This document shows, in pieces, positions 16,962 to 26,774 of a stretch of 64,000 bases of DNA. Position 1 is the stretch's first letter; every line of letters begins with the position of its first letter. The stretch comes from Acidimicrobiaceae bacterium (lineage in GTDB: Bacteria > Actinomycetota > Acidimicrobiia > Acidimicrobiales > RAAP-2). A program made the position numbers and the translations under genes. The notes below the pieces were generated by a model. The model saw only the letters and a program-made list of their open reading frames with translations, did not search any database and was not told where the DNA came from. The stretch lies in assembly GCA_003169675.1 (NCBI GenBank), contig PNAT01000054.1, positions 1-64,000 on the forward strand, written 5' to 3'.

Positions 16962-17978
16962 TTACGCCCCGATTCCGTAGTGCTGGAGCACCCGGTCCAG
17001 GGAATTGCCGGCGCCACCGAAGATATCCGAAGAGAGGAGCGCTCGCCGCAGGTAGACATGCGCCAGGCATTCCCACGTGTTTCCAATTCCTCCGTGCACC
17101 TGGATCGCCGTCTCACACACATCGCGCGCAGCTCGAGCGCAGTAGGCCTTGGCGACCGAGGCGGCCCCCACCGCATCTCTGGGGTGAAGTGCATCCACCG
17201 CCCAGGCGGCATGGAGAGTGACGCTGCGCGATCCCTCCATCATCACGAAGGCATCCGCCAGCATGTGCTGCATGGCCTGGAAGGAGCCGATGGGTGCTCC
17301 GTATTGGCGACGCTGGGAGGCGTAGTCGGTGGAAAGCTGCACTGCGCCCTGCATGATCCCGACGAGGTCGGCGCAGGTGAGCGAGAGGCCAAGGGCGGTC
17401 CAACGCATGAGGTCGTCATCACTGATCGACCGTCCAGACGGCTCGAGAGATGCCGGTGAGCCCAGTGTGCTTGAGGGACGGGTCAGATCGAGCCCCACCT
17501 CGTCGGAAGCCACATCGACCTCGGCGAGGAAGTTGCCGTCAGATCGCGCTGCCAGAAGGAGGGCCCGTGAGCAACCCGACGCGTCAATAGCCACAAAGGA
17601 CGACAGCTGGCCATCGGCTGCGATGGCGATTGACGAAAGGTCGGACGTAAAGGCCACAGTTTCCGCCGACTCACTTTGTGCGGCACCGGCCAACCTCCTG
17701 AGCTCTGCTGCCATGGTCGGCCCGAGGAACGACACGTCGGCCAGCCCCCGGCCGAACTCTTCGGCGATGATGCCGGCTTCCACTCCCGTTGCCAGCGGGT
17801 CTCCTTGGTCATCGCCCAACCGAAGCTCCCGCCAGCCAGATGACGCGACGGCGGCGTCAAGCTTGGATGTCCGCTCAGCGTTGCCAATCTCTCCGACGGC
17901 GTGGGGGGCCAGTTGGTCAACCACACGGGCCACTGATTCCCGAAGTGCCTGTTGCTCGGTCGAAAGCCGAACATCCAT
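16962..17978 (-). CDS. Acyl-CoA dehydrogenase, paired partner subunit
   Basis: This 338-aa protein is an acyl-CoA dehydrogenase with reduced N-terminal and beta domains, keeping the C-terminal helical part: YASQRRQYGAPIGSFQAMQHMLAD and VHGGIGNTWE. The ATG at 17978 overlaps the stop of the upstream ligase as TAATG; an upstream extension is possible in frame but would overlap the ligase further. Expected to form a heterotetramer with the product of 15831-16961 and oxidise the CoA ester made by the ligase of the same operon. Confidence 0.87.
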   Translation of the reverse strand: MDVRLSTEQQALRESVARVVDQLAPHAVGEIGNAERTSKLDAAVASSGWRELRLGDDQGDPLATGVEAGIIAEEFGRGLADVSFLGPTMAAELRRLAGAAQSESAETVAFTSDLSSIAIAADGQLSSFVAIDASGCSRALLLAARSDGNFLAEVDVASDEVGLDLTRPSSTLGSPASLEPSGRSISDDDLMRWTALGLSLTCADLVGIMQGAVQLSTDYASQRRQYGAPIGSFQAMQHMLADAFVMMEGSRSVTLHAAWAVDALHPRDAVGAASVAKAYCARAARDVCETAIQVHGGIGNTWECLAHVYLRRALLSSDIFGGAGNSLDRVLQHYGIGA

Positions 17979-19504
17979 TACGTGTCCTGCCCGGGCTCGG
18001 CGTGCGACGCCATCCACTCGTCCCGAAGCACTCGCCGCAGAACCTTCCCGGACGGGAGTCGTGGGATGACGTCGACAATGACGACATCGTGGAGACGCTT
18101 GTAGGTAGCCAACGACTCCATCACGATTCCCTGAATCTCACCATCCGCTATCGGCAGCGCCGGATCGAGCTGTACGGCGGCCACCGGCACCTCGCCGGCA
18201 CGCTCATCGGCGACCCCGAAAACTGCACAGTCGAGCACAGCCGGGTGGCCGTGCAGCACCGCTTCAATTTCAGCCGGCGCCACCTGGAAACCGCTGACCT
18301 TGATCATCTCCTTCGACCGGTCGGTCAGATGCACCCAACCTTCGGGCTCAAGCCACCCGACGTCGCCCGTCCTATACCAGCCCTCCACCATCACTTCAGC
18401 GGTTGCATCCTCCGGGAGGTAGCCGGCCATGACCGACGGACTCAGAACTTGGATCTCGCCGATCTCCCCGGACGGGAGGATCTCACCGGTGTCGAGGTCG
18501 GCGATCCGGAGCGACACTCCAGCGGGTGGCAATCCAGCGGAATCCAAGCGCCACGCATCCGGGCGCTGGACGGGATTGGCGGTGATCACCGGCAACTCGC
18601 TGGCGCCGTAGGCAGGGAGCCAGCGCACCCCGGTTCGTTTGGTCACGATCTCGGCGACACTCACGGTGACCGGCGTCGCTCCCCACATGATGTAGCGCAG
18701 GGATGACAGGTCATACTCTTCCAGGCGCGGGTGATTGGCCATGGCCAACGCGATCGGCGCCACCGCCATCTCGAGCGTCATTCGATCCGTCTCTATCCGG
18801 TGGAGCACCTCATCAAGGTCGAATCGTCTGTGCAGGCGGACGCATGCGCCAGCTGATACTGCGGCGAGCAGATTGAGAAGACCGAGGATGTGCGAGGGAG
18901 GGGTGGCGACCTGGAATCTGTCGTTGGGACCGAGGCCGAGGACCATGCACCAATCTGCCGTGGCGTGGCCCATGGAGTCGTGGGTGTGACGCACCGCCTT
19001 GGGAAGCCCGGTCGTTCCCGAGCTGAAGACCAGGACCGACTCGGCTCCTGGCAGTAGGCCGTCCACTGAGAGTCGAGCACGGCTCAGCGAGAAAAGGTCG
19101 ATCGACCCATCGTCGAGATCGGTCACGTGGTCCGCCTTGAGGACGTCGGCCAGCAGGGCCGACGCGTCGCCATCAGCGACCCCATGCACCGGGTTGGTCA
19201 GGTCGACGGCGTGGCGGACCTCAGCCGCCTTCCAGGCCGGGCTCAGAAGGACCGCGGCGGCACCCAACTTGGCGATGGCATGGACGGCGATCACGAACTC
19301 CACCCGATTGGCCATCATCAGCACGACGCGATCGCCGAGTGTGACGCCCTGACCGGCCAGGTGACGCCCGAAGGAATTGCTGAGGTTGTCCAGCTCGCGG
19401 AACGACCAGGATTCGTCGCCACTGCGAATGGCGACCCGGTCCCCGAAGGTGTCGGCGGCTCGCTCGAGACATTCATGCATCAAGAGCGTCGCCATCGGAA
19501 ACAT
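17978..19504 (-). CDS. Acyl-CoA synthetase (AMP-forming)
   Basis: This 508-aa ANL-family ligase activates a carboxylic acid to its CoA thioester via an acyl-AMP. It shows the P-loop FSSGTTGLPKAVRHTH, the A5-like YGASELP, GWYRTGDVGWLEPEGWV with the hinge region, and the C-terminal lysine motif PSGKVLRR. First gene of the operon with the acyl-CoA dehydrogenase pair. Two start codons are possible: ATG 19504, with GAGAAG almost touching it, and ATG 19495 (MATLLMHE), better spaced from the same purine tract. Substrate not predictable from sequence. Confidence 0.88.
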   Translation of the reverse strand: MFPMATLLMHECLERAADTFGDRVAIRSGDESWSFRELDNLSNSFGRHLAGQGVTLGDRVVLMMANRVEFVIAVHAIAKLGAAAVLLSPAWKAAEVRHAVDLTNPVHGVADGDASALLADVLKADHVTDLDDGSIDLFSLSRARLSVDGLLPGAESVLVFSSGTTGLPKAVRHTHDSMGHATADWCMVLGLGPNDRFQVATPPSHILGLLNLLAAVSAGACVRLHRRFDLDEVLHRIETDRMTLEMAVAPIALAMANHPRLEEYDLSSLRYIMWGATPVTVSVAEIVTKRTGVRWLPAYGASELPVITANPVQRPDAWRLDSAGLPPAGVSLRIADLDTGEILPSGEIGEIQVLSPSVMAGYLPEDATAEVMVEGWYRTGDVGWLEPEGWVHLTDRSKEMIKVSGFQVAPAEIEAVLHGHPAVLDCAVFGVADERAGEVPVAAVQLDPALPIADGEIQGIVMESLATYKRLHDVVIVDVIPRLPSGKVLRRVLRDEWMASHAEPGQDT

Positions 19505-19527
19505 TCTTCTCTAAATTGAGATCAACC

Positions 19528-19540
19528 GTCAACAATTGAC
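19528..19540. promoter_or_regulatory. GTCAA-N3-TTGAC dyad in divergent promoter
   Basis: GTCAACAATTGAC is a perfect dyad with 5-bp arms in the 78-bp gap between the divergent ligase (19504) and acyl-CoA dehydrogenase (19583) genes. The gap is AT-rich compared with its surroundings. A regulator site controlling both directions is likely; which protein binds is unknown. Confidence 0.5.
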
Positions 19541-19582
19541 AGATGTATGCTTCTCTTCTATGCAGATTAAGGAAATGGGCAG

Positions 19583-20740
19583 ATGACGACCGACGCCGAC
19601 GTGCGCGCCGAGATCATCGACACGGTCCGTCGGTTCGTGGCTCGCGAGGTCATCCCGCATGCGTCTGAGCTGGAGCATCAGGACCGCTTCCCCACCGCCA
19701 TGGTCGAGCAGATGCGCGAGCTGGGATTGTTCGGCGTCACCATCCCCGAGGAATACGGGGGTCTCGGTCTCGACCTCCTGACCTATATCGGCGTGATCGA
19801 GGAACTCGCCTACGGGTGGATGAGCCTGACCGGGGTGGTCAACACCCACACGATGGCGGCCACGCTGATCATCCACCATGGAACCGAGGCACAAAGACAA
19901 CGCTGGTTGCCAATCATGGCCTCCGGTGAGCGGCGAGGGGCCCTCTCCCTGTCCGAACCTGACGCCGGGACCGACACCCGCAATATCTCCTGCCGGGCCC
20001 AACGGGACGGGGACGAATACGTCATCAACGGCACCAAGGCGTGGGTGACGAATGGTGAGACGGCCGGCATCGTCGCCCTGGCGGCGCGATCCGAGGAGGG
20101 CATCTCCGCCTTCATCGTCGAGAAGGAGCCCGGACCGCAATTCGAGGGGATCTCCGTCGCCAAGCGCGAGGGAAAGCTCGGCTACAAGGGCGTCGAAACG
20201 GTCCAGATGGCGTACACGGACCACCACATACCGGCGGGAAACCTCATCGGAGAGGCCGGCCGGGGTCTGCCCCAGATCCTCAGCGTGCTGGAGTTGGGCC
20301 GCATCAACATCGCGGCGCGGGCCGTGGGCGTGACCCGCGCCGCATTCGACGCGGGGCTGGCCTACGCCCAGCAGCGCACCACCATGGGCAAACCAATCGC
20401 CGAGCACCAGGCCATCCAACTGAAATTGGCGGACATGGCAACACGCCTGGAGGCATCTCGCCTACTGACGCGAAATGCCGCCGAGCGGAAGATGGCTGGA
20501 CTTCGCTGCGATGTTGAGGCCGGCATGGCCAAACTGTTCGCCAGCGAGACCGCTCTGGAAGTGTCCATGGACGCCATGCGCATCCATGGAGGTGTGGGGT
20601 ACACCACCGACCTCCCGGTGGAGCGCTACTACCGGGATGCGCCGCTGATGGTGATCGGAGAAGGAACCAACGAGATCCAGAGGATCGTCATCGCCCGAGG
20701 ACTGCTGGCTCGCGCCCTGGAACAGGGGACCGCCAGCTAG
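19583..20740 (+). CDS. Acyl-CoA dehydrogenase, classical type
   Basis: This 385-aa flavoprotein has [12 protein letters not shown] (FAD/substrate motif), [12 protein letters not shown], the [15 protein letters not shown] helix, [10 protein letters not shown], and the canonical catalytic [10 protein letters not shown] with Glu in place. It should work as a homotetramer that introduces a 2,3-double bond in a short or branched acyl-CoA. It is divergent from the ligase operon and ends 3 bases past the end of the convergent CoA-transferase gene (20737), so the two 3' ends overlap by 4 bp. The start is ATG 19583 after AAGGAAATGGGCAG. Confidence 0.92.
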   Translation: MTTDADVRAEIIDTVRRFVAREVIPHASELEHQDRFPTAMVEQMRELGLFGVTIPEEYGGLGLDLLTYIGVIEELAYGWMSLTGVVNTHTMAATLIIHHGTEAQRQRWLPIMASGERRGALSLSEPDAGTDTRNISCRAQRDGDEYVINGTKAWVTNGETAGIVALAARSEEGISAFIVEKEPGPQFEGISVAKREGKLGYKGVETVQMAYTDHHIPAGNLIGEAGRGLPQILSVLELGRINIAARAVGVTRAAFDAGLAYAQQRTTMGKPIAEHQAIQLKLADMATRLEASRLLTRNAAERKMAGLRCDVEAGMAKLFASETALEVSMDAMRIHGGVGYTTDLPVERYYRDAPLMVIGEGTNEIQRIVIARGLLARALEQGTAS

Positions 20741-21936
20741 GAGTTGCCCACTCGCCCAGCCAACTCGGACAGCACCTCCTCGGTGTGCTGCCCGAGTGCC
20801 GGCACCGGGGCGCAGCGCCCTGCGGCGAGACCGGAGAACGTCACCGGGCCGTTGACGGATCGCTGCACAATGCCGGCGCTACCGCCGTCGATCTCGACGA
20901 TGCCGTGGTTGGCCAGCAGCTGAGCGTCGGTCACGACCTCAGCCGGCGCTTGCGCCGGAGCCCACCACACACCCTCCTCTTCGAACCGCTCGGCCCACAC
21001 CTCGAGAGGTTCCTTGGCCACGATCTCGTCCAGAATGGCGATGACCTCGGTACGGTTGCGCCGAATAGCACCGGCGTCGGCGAAGCGGGGGTCGTCCAAC
21101 AATTCGGGGTGCCCGAGCGCGCGGCACACGGCCCCGATATGGCGCGCCGCCTCGAGACCGGTGAAGAAGAACCAGCGGCCGTCGCTCGCCTGGTACGGAT
21201 TCATGAGTGGTGCCTGGTTCTTGTCTCTCGATTCCGCCCGAGCGACCTTCCCGAGGGTCATCTGCAGCCCGAGATCCCACCCCAGGACATAGGCGCCGGT
21301 TCGGAGCAGCGACACCTCGACGACTCTCCCTTTGCCGGTGGCGCGCTGCTCCATGACGGCCGCCAGCAGGCCGGCCAGCGCGGCCAGGCCGGTGATGTGG
21401 TCACCGATGCCGCCGCGGGCGTTCAGCGGATTGCCTTCCCCGTCGGCCATCTGCATGGAGAGTCCGGACCGGGCCCAGAAGGCACCAATGTCGTAGGTAG
21501 GGCGGTTCCGATCGTCGCCACGGAGCCCGTAGCCACTGATGCTGCAGTACACCAGGCGCGGATGGCGGGCCACGGTGGTGGCCGCCTCCAAGTCGAGCCC
21601 GTCGAGGGAGTCCGGACGTAGATTGGAGATGAAAACATCGGCGGTGGCCAGCAGATCCTCGAGGTGCTGCCTGTCTGCCGGCTGGCGCAGGTTGAGCGTG
21701 ATACTGCGCTTACCCCGGTTGTCCAGCGCGAAAGCTGGGTTGGGCATGTCGCTCTCAATGCCGAGCGACCCAAAGACCTGGCGCATGGGATCGCCCACCG
21801 GAGGCTCGACCTTGATGACATCAGCGCCCCAATCCGCCAGGAGAGCGGCCGCCGAGGGAGCGGCGACCCACACGCCCAATTCAATGACCCGGAAGCCGGC
21901 GAAGCTCGAGAGTCCTTCTGCGACGTCAGCGGTCAC
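20737..21936 (-). CDS. CaiB/BaiF family III CoA-transferase
   Basis: This 399-aa protein has the family III fold signatures: an early [28 protein letters not shown], the nucleotide-proximal [11 protein letters not shown], and [11 protein letters not shown] carrying the conserved catalytic Asp. It would move CoA between carboxylic acids. GTG 21936 overlaps the ligase stop as GTGA, giving translational coupling. Third gene of the amidohydrolase/ligase/CoA-transferase operon. Alternative roles in the family (racemase, e.g. alpha-methylacyl-CoA racemase) are less likely on length and motif grounds. Confidence 0.9.
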   Translation of the reverse strand: MTADVAEGLSSFAGFRVIELGVWVAAPSAAALLADWGADVIKVEPPVGDPMRQVFGSLGIESDMPNPAFALDNRGKRSITLNLRQPADRQHLEDLLATADVFISNLRPDSLDGLDLEAATTVARHPRLVYCSISGYGLRGDDRNRPTYDIGAFWARSGLSMQMADGEGNPLNARGGIGDHITGLAALAGLLAAVMEQRATGKGRVVEVSLLRTGAYVLGWDLGLQMTLGKVARAESRDKNQAPLMNPYQASDGRWFFFTGLEAARHIGAVCRALGHPELLDDPRFADAGAIRRNRTEVIAILDEIVAKEPLEVWAERFEEEGVWWAPAQAPAEVVTDAQLLANHGIVEIDGGSAGIVQRSVNGPVTFSGLAAGRCAPVPALGQHTEEVLSELAGRVGNS

Positions 21937-23528
21937 GTGGCGCTGTCCACGTGACCTCGAGCGGCCCGTTCTCGCAGGGTGTCCTTCACCACCTTGCCGG
22001 TCGCATTGATGGGCAGTTCGTCGACGACCTCCACCACCCTGGGGACCTTGTAGTTCGCCATCTGATCCCGGCACCATTCGACCAGGTCTGGGACGGAACC
22101 TGCCCCCGATCGGGTGACCACGAAAGCCATGCCGACCTCACCGAGCCGCTCGTCGGGGATCCCGATGACCGCGGCCTGCGCGATGTCAGGATGGCGCAAG
22201 AGGGAGTTCTCGATCTCGGCCGGGTACGCATTGAAGCCGCCAACGATGAACATGTCCTTGAGGCGACCGACGATCCGCAGATTGTTGGCTCCATCCACCA
22301 CGCCGATATCACCCGTGCGCAACCAACCTTCGGGCGAAAGGGTGACTGCCGTCGCCTCGGGATCATTGAGGTACCCAGCCATGACGCTGCCCCCACGAAG
22401 GACCACCTCACCGGGCTCTCCGGCCGGCATGTCATGGCCATCGTTGACGATGCGCAGCTCGAATCCGGGCCGTGGCCTTCCGACGGTGGTGGCGATGGTC
22501 TCCACGTCGTCCCCCGGCATGGTGGCGACCGCCGTTCCCGCCTCGGTGAGCCCGTATCCGGTAATGATGGTGGAGAACGGAAGTTCGTCGTCGACGCGGC
22601 GGATCAGCTCGACCGGGATATCGGCCGCTCCGGTCACCGCTACTCGCAAGGAGGACAATTTGAATGTGTCCCGCGCCGGGTGGTCGAGCATGGCCTGATA
22701 GAGGGTCGGTGGTCCGGGCAGGACCGTCACTTCGTCAGTACCCACGCGAGCCAGTATCCGATCGATATCGAACACCGCTTCGGGAAGCATGGTGGCCCCG
22801 CTGGCCAGGCAGGCCAGTATCCCCGCCTTCAAGCCGAACATGTGGAAGTACGGATTCACCATCAGGTAGCGATCCTCGGCGCAGAGTCCCGTCATCTCCA
22901 CCCAGTCGGTGGCCACGCACAAGGTCCGGCCATGGGTCATGAGGACGCCCTTGGGCTGCCCGGTGGTGCCCGAGGTGAACAAAATGTCGGATAGATCATC
23001 CGGGCCAAGGTGCATCCACCGGCGCTCGACCGCGACCCGTTCGGCATCGGTGGCCCGACCGAGGAACCGGTCCCACGAATCTGCCTGGGGCGGCACATCC
23101 CCGCTGGCCACAATGATCGTGTTGAGGTCCGGGAGCGGGACGTCCGTGCCTCCAAGCATGGCCACGTAGTCAGTCCCGAGGAAATCAGTCATGGTGACCA
23201 GTGCCTTGGCGCGAGTTCGCCAGAGAAGATCGGCCGCTTCCCTGCCTTTGAAGCGCGTGTTGATCGGGACGAGGACCGCACCCGACATCGATATGCCGAG
23301 AAGGGCGATCACCCACTGGGCGCTGTTGAACGCCCATATGCCCACCCGGTCTCCCGGTTCCACTCCGACTGAGCCGAGCGCGGCGCCGAAGGTGCGGGCC
23401 TGCTGGAAGAGTTCCGCGTAGTTGAGCCGGGTCGTCCCGTCCTCAAGGGCGAGGTGGTTGGCGAATCGGTCGGCCGCGGCGGCGGACATCTCGGGGATGC
23501 TCCTCCACGCGGCGACCCGCGGGGTCAT
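21933..23528 (-). CDS. FadD3-like acyl-CoA synthetase
   Basis: This 531-aa AMP-forming ligase has LFTSGTTGQPKGVLMTHG, NPYFHMFGLKAGILACL, TVLPGPPTLYQ, YGLTEAGTAVA, GWLRTGDIGV, GGFNAYPAEIE and the final NATGKVVKD. The NPxFHxFGxKAGILACL and TVLPGPPTxYQxxLDHPAR stretches closely resemble mycobacterial FadD3, the ligase that activates the steroid C/D-ring acid HIP. The resemblance is my recall of the family and does not prove the same substrate. ATG 23528 overlaps the stop of the upstream amidohydrolase by 4 bases. Confidence 0.88.
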   Translation of the reverse strand: MTPRVAAWRSIPEMSAAAADRFANHLALEDGTTRLNYAELFQQARTFGAALGSVGVEPGDRVGIWAFNSAQWVIALLGISMSGAVLVPINTRFKGREAADLLWRTRAKALVTMTDFLGTDYVAMLGGTDVPLPDLNTIIVASGDVPPQADSWDRFLGRATDAERVAVERRWMHLGPDDLSDILFTSGTTGQPKGVLMTHGRTLCVATDWVEMTGLCAEDRYLMVNPYFHMFGLKAGILACLASGATMLPEAVFDIDRILARVGTDEVTVLPGPPTLYQAMLDHPARDTFKLSSLRVAVTGAADIPVELIRRVDDELPFSTIITGYGLTEAGTAVATMPGDDVETIATTVGRPRPGFELRIVNDGHDMPAGEPGEVVLRGGSVMAGYLNDPEATAVTLSPEGWLRTGDIGVVDGANNLRIVGRLKDMFIVGGFNAYPAEIENSLLRHPDIAQAAVIGIPDERLGEVGMAFVVTRSGAGSVPDLVEWCRDQMANYKVPRVVEVVDELPINATGKVVKDTLRERAARGHVDSAT

Positions 23529-24721
23529 CGAACGACTGCGTCGTCGACGTTCATAAGTCTGGCCAGGTTTCCACCCATGATCTTTCGTACGTCCTCGGGG
23601 TTGAGCCCCTTGAGCTCGTCGATGTAGCTCGCCGGGTCGGCCAAGCCCTCCGGGTGGGGGTAGTCCGAGCCGAACAGGACGTGGTCCACACCGATCAGCT
23701 CGGCCAGTTCACCGAGGTCCTCCTCCCAGAACGGGCTGATGTAGATGTTGCGCTTGATCACTTCAACCGGGTTCTCCAGGAATTCCTGGGGCATCTTCTT
23801 GTAGACGTCGGCCATGTTCTTCAGTAGTGGCTCGACCCAGCTGCTGCCGTTCTCAATCACCGCCACCTTGAGCTCGGGGAAGCGAGACAGCGCACCGTGG
23901 CACACCAGAGCCGACACGGAATCCTCAATGGGTCGCCAGCCCGACAGCATCCGGAACGCCTGCGGCTGGAAGGGCAGCATCTCGCTGTCGTTGCCCATCC
24001 AATCATTGGTGTAGCGCTCGTACCCACTGTCCGACGAATGCATGGCGACCAGCACGTCGTTCTCAACGACCTTCTTCCAGAAGGGGTCGAACTCCGGGAG
24101 GCCGAACGAGCGAGGTCCCCGGAAGCCCGACACGGGGGCCGGACGGATGAGCACCACTTTGGCGCCCCGCTCCAGCACCCAATCAAGCTCCTCAATAGCA
24201 CGCTCGACAATGGGCAGCGTGATCACCGGGGTAGCGAAGATCCGGCCCTCATAATTGAAGGTCCAGGTCTCATGCAGCCATTGGTTCAGGGCGTGGATCG
24301 CCGCATGCGTGAGCTCAGGGTCGTCCCGCATGCGCTCCTCGACCAGGCTGGCCAGAGTGGGAAACATGAGAGCCCGATCGATCCCCTGCTCGTTCATGAG
24401 TTCCAAGCGGGCGGCGGGCCCGCGGAAGGCGGGGATGGACTTCATCGGCTCGCCGAAGATCTCCCTTCTGTTCTTACCTTCAGGGTTGCCGATACGGAAA
24501 TAGTCCTCCTGCGCCCCGGGACGCGCCACCACTTCGAATGTGGGGTTCGGAATAAAATCGCTGATCTTGCCCCGGATGACGATCTTTTTCCGGCCGCGGA
24601 CTTCGATGTAGTCGATCGCACCGCGGTAGTGGTCGGGTAGGTACTTCGTCAACGCGTCCTCGGTCTCGTAGAGGTGGTTGTCGGCATCAAACATCGGGAT
24701 GCTGAGCGCTGCTGTGGTCAT
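23525..24721 (-). CDS. Amidohydrolase_2 family metal-dependent hydrolase
   Basis: This 398-aa TIM-barrel protein begins FDADNHLYE (a DxDxH variant of the metal motif), contains ALMFPTLASLVEERM, VENDVLVAMHSSDSGYE with a metal-site His, and ends with HVLFGSDYPHPEGLADP, the conserved metal-binding Asp and His. This subgroup is abundant in actinobacterial lipid and steroid catabolic clusters. First gene of a coupled operon with the FadD3-like ligase and the CoA-transferase. It may hydrolyse or decarboxylate a ring-opened intermediate (inference). Confidence 0.88.
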   Translation of the reverse strand: MTTAALSIPMFDADNHLYETEDALTKYLPDHYRGAIDYIEVRGRKKIVIRGKISDFIPNPTFEVVARPGAQEDYFRIGNPEGKNRREIFGEPMKSIPAFRGPAARLELMNEQGIDRALMFPTLASLVEERMRDDPELTHAAIHALNQWLHETWTFNYEGRIFATPVITLPIVERAIEELDWVLERGAKVVLIRPAPVSGFRGPRSFGLPEFDPFWKKVVENDVLVAMHSSDSGYERYTNDWMGNDSEMLPFQPQAFRMLSGWRPIEDSVSALVCHGALSRFPELKVAVIENGSSWVEPLLKNMADVYKKMPQEFLENPVEVIKRNIYISPFWEEDLGELAELIGVDHVLFGSDYPHPEGLADPASYIDELKGLNPEDVRKIMGGNLARLMNVDDAVVR

Positions 24722-24772
24722 GGCTTTCTCCTTGGTACCTTGAGGGGAGAATGGGATTCCGTAGCAGTAAGA

Positions 24773-24787
24773 ATACTGTTTCTGGAC
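24773..24787. promoter_or_regulatory. ATACTGTTTYTGGAC box, copy 1
   Basis: ATACTGTTTCTGGAC, 52 nt upstream of the amidohydrolase start at 24721. An ATACTGTTTTTGGAC copy differing at one base lies at 30682, upstream of the other amidohydrolase gene (30731). Overlapping it is CAGTA-AGAA-TACTG (24765-24778), a perfect 5-bp-arm dyad. A shared promoter element or operator is likely. Confidence 0.45.
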
Positions 24788-24815
24788 GGATTGCGCCAGT
24801 GCACGGCATACACGT

Positions 24816-25185
24816 TCAGTGGTGGGCGTCGATGTGGAGGTGCACCGCCCGGCCTATGCCGGCACAGGCGATCAGTAGGCGCAGAGGGCAGCGCGGCACT
24901 CCACCGCACGGAGCCAGAGAAGGCGAAGGCCAGGGCGGCCACGCCGTTGGCCAGGGCGGAGAGGAGGTGCTTGAGGGCGGAGGACAATGGCCAGCGAGGC
25001 CGGCCCGATCAACCACGGAACGGTGAGGGCGAATTGGCGGGACGCGGTGGCAAGGTGCGAGCCCGCCAGGTGCCGCGCCCGCTCTCGCCTTCCGAGCAAT
25101 TCGAGACGCGAACATGAGATGGAGCCGATGCTGCTGACCACCAATGAGACGGTGTTCGTCACGTTGGCGGCGACGGCCGGCCAGC
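24816..25185 (-). pseudogene. TauE/SafE sulfite-exporter-type permease, frameshifted remnant
   Basis: In three minus frames the pieces line up with the second half of a TauE/SafE permease: NVTNTVSLVV then RLELLGRRER in one frame, LPWLIGP-like hydrophobic stretch, then LLSALANGVAALAFAFSGSV and RWSAAL in a second frame, and LLIACAGIGRAVHLHIDAHH in a third. The TNTV motif and the order are typical of the family. The N-terminal half and the start are absent and at least two frameshifts are needed, so it is dead. Confidence 0.6.
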
Positions 25186-25309
25186 ACCAGCCAGAGGGGA
25201 TGCAGTCCCTTCATCCTGGGTGCCGTGTCATCGGGAGTGGATGGGGCAGGACGGGAACCCTCGCCACACCTCGTCTGGTTTCGTCGCCTCTCACCACCAG
25301 AATTTAGAG

Positions 25310-25322
25310 AGAACGTGCTTCT
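25310..25322. promoter_or_regulatory. AGAA-N5-TTCT dyad upstream of P450
   Basis: AGAACGTGCTTCT lies about 210 nt upstream of the P450 start and matches the pattern AGAAYNNNMTTCT seen at 14914, 32798, 43195 and 57184. It sits at an AT-rich patch (TTTATTTTGTGCAATGATCG) that may hold the promoter. Confidence 0.45.
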
Positions 25323-25529
25323 TTATTTTGTGCAATGATCGTTATGATCGCCAATGAGCGGCGAGGATGGGAAGAGCAAAGGACGGGCAACGAGGGACAT
25401 GGATCGGGCACCGAGCACGGGCAGCTGCTCCATTCCCCCGGGCCGGTTGGCCGAGCGCCCCACCGAACCGCACAGTGAAGTTGTGATCCGGCAGCAGCAC
25501 GACCTAGACGTCACAGACGGGGGCCGAAG

Positions 25530-26735
25530 ATGACCACGATGGAATCCGACATCTATTACGACCCATACGACTTCGAGATCGACACCGATCCCTACCCGGT
25601 CTGGAAGCGGCTACGAGACGAGCGGCCTCTCTACTACAACGAGAAATACGACTTCTATGCCGTAAGCCGGTTCGAGGACGTCGCTCGGTGCTCAATGGAC
25701 TGGGAGACCTACATCTCCAGCAAGGGCACGGTCCTTGAGTTGATCAGAAGCAATGTGGAAATTCCTCCCGGCTCGATCATCTTCGAGGATCCTCCAACCC
25801 ACCACATACATCGCCGTCTCTTGTCGCGTGTCTTCACTCCGAGAGCCATCAGTGATCTCGAGCCGAAGATTCGAGGTTTCTGTGCCCGCACGCTCGATCC
25901 CCTGGTGGGAACCGGTGGGTTCGACTTCATTGGTGACCTCGGCGCGCAGATGCCAATGCGCACCATCGGCATGTTGCTCGGAATCCCCGAGTCCGACCAG
26001 GAAGCCATCCGCAACCGTATTGACGAGGGCCTTCGCCTCACCGAGGACAGCATGCCTGATTTCGACGCCAAATTCGGCGATGGAATTCAACCGGCAGACG
26101 GGTTCGCGGAATACATCGAGTGGCGGGCGACGCACCCCTCCGACGATCTCATGACGAATCTCCTCCAGGCCGAATTCGAGGATGAGACCGGTGCCCTACG
26201 GCGCCTGTCGCGTCAAGAATTGCTGAGCTACGTCAATCTCCTGGCGGGCGCCGGGAATGAGACCACGACGCGATTGATCGGATGGACGGGCAAGGTGCTG
26301 GCCGACCATCCCGACCAGCGCCGACAAATACTTGAGCAACGCGAGCTCCTGCCGCAGGCAATTGAGGAATTGCTTCGATTTGAGTCACCCTCACCCGTCC
26401 AAGCCCGCTTTGTCACCAGGGACGTCGAGCACTACGGCCAGGCAGTTCCGGCCGGGAGTGTGATGCTCGTGCTCACCGCGTCGGGGAACCGCGATGAGCG
26501 ACACTTCGAAAACGCTGACCAGTTCGACATTCATCGCAAAATCGACCATCACCTGGCTTTCGGCTACGGCATCCATTTCTGCCTCGGGGCGGCCTTGGCC
26601 AGGCTGGAGGGCCGTGTGGCCCTCGACGAGGTCCTGCAGCGATTCCCCACCTGGGAGGTCGATTGGGAAAACGCGGTCCAAGCGCGGACGTCGACCGTGC
26701 GGGGCTGGGACCGCCTGCCGGTTGTCACTCCCTGA
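25530..26735 (+). CDS. Cytochrome P450
   Basis: This 401-aa soluble bacterial P450 has the I-helix oxygen-activation motif AGAGNETT (about residues 240-247), ExxR in EELLRFE (near 281) and the haem loop FGYGIHFCLG with the cysteine ligand near 351. Bacterial class I enzymes of this length need a separate ferredoxin and reductase; no ferredoxin gene is next to it, although a reductase lies at 38530. It is likely to hydroxylate a hydrophobic alicyclic or fatty substrate. An SDR gene follows after 39 bp on the same strand and could oxidise the alcohol formed. Confidence 0.93.
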   Translation: MTTMESDIYYDPYDFEIDTDPYPVWKRLRDERPLYYNEKYDFYAVSRFEDVARCSMDWETYISSKGTVLELIRSNVEIPPGSIIFEDPPTHHIHRRLLSRVFTPRAISDLEPKIRGFCARTLDPLVGTGGFDFIGDLGAQMPMRTIGMLLGIPESDQEAIRNRIDEGLRLTEDSMPDFDAKFGDGIQPADGFAEYIEWRATHPSDDLMTNLLQAEFEDETGALRRLSRQELLSYVNLLAGAGNETTTRLIGWTGKVLADHPDQRRQILEQRELLPQAIEELLRFESPSPVQARFVTRDVEHYGQAVPAGSVMLVLTASGNRDERHFENADQFDIHRKIDHHLAFGYGIHFCLGAALARLEGRVALDEVLQRFPTWEVDWENAVQARTSTVRGWDRLPVVTP

Positions 26736-26774
26736 GCTGAGCGCCCGATGCAATCGCACCAGGAGAACCAATCC

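Larger units (their letters stand above)
24722..25529. other. 808-bp intergenic stretch with TauE/SafE pseudogene
   Basis: Contains the promoter of the operon at 24721, the decayed TauE/SafE gene listed separately, an AGAA-N5-TTCT dyad at 25310, a direct repeat ATGATCG at about 25336 and 25345, and the P450 leader. No intact coding sequence is supported; the overlapping open frames on both strands are fragments or shadows of the pseudogene. Confidence 0.6.

Noticed and set aside
21951-22994. 347-aa plus frame
   Set aside because: Antisense to the FadD3-like ligase; rich in His/Arg/Asp as is usual for opposite-strand shadows.
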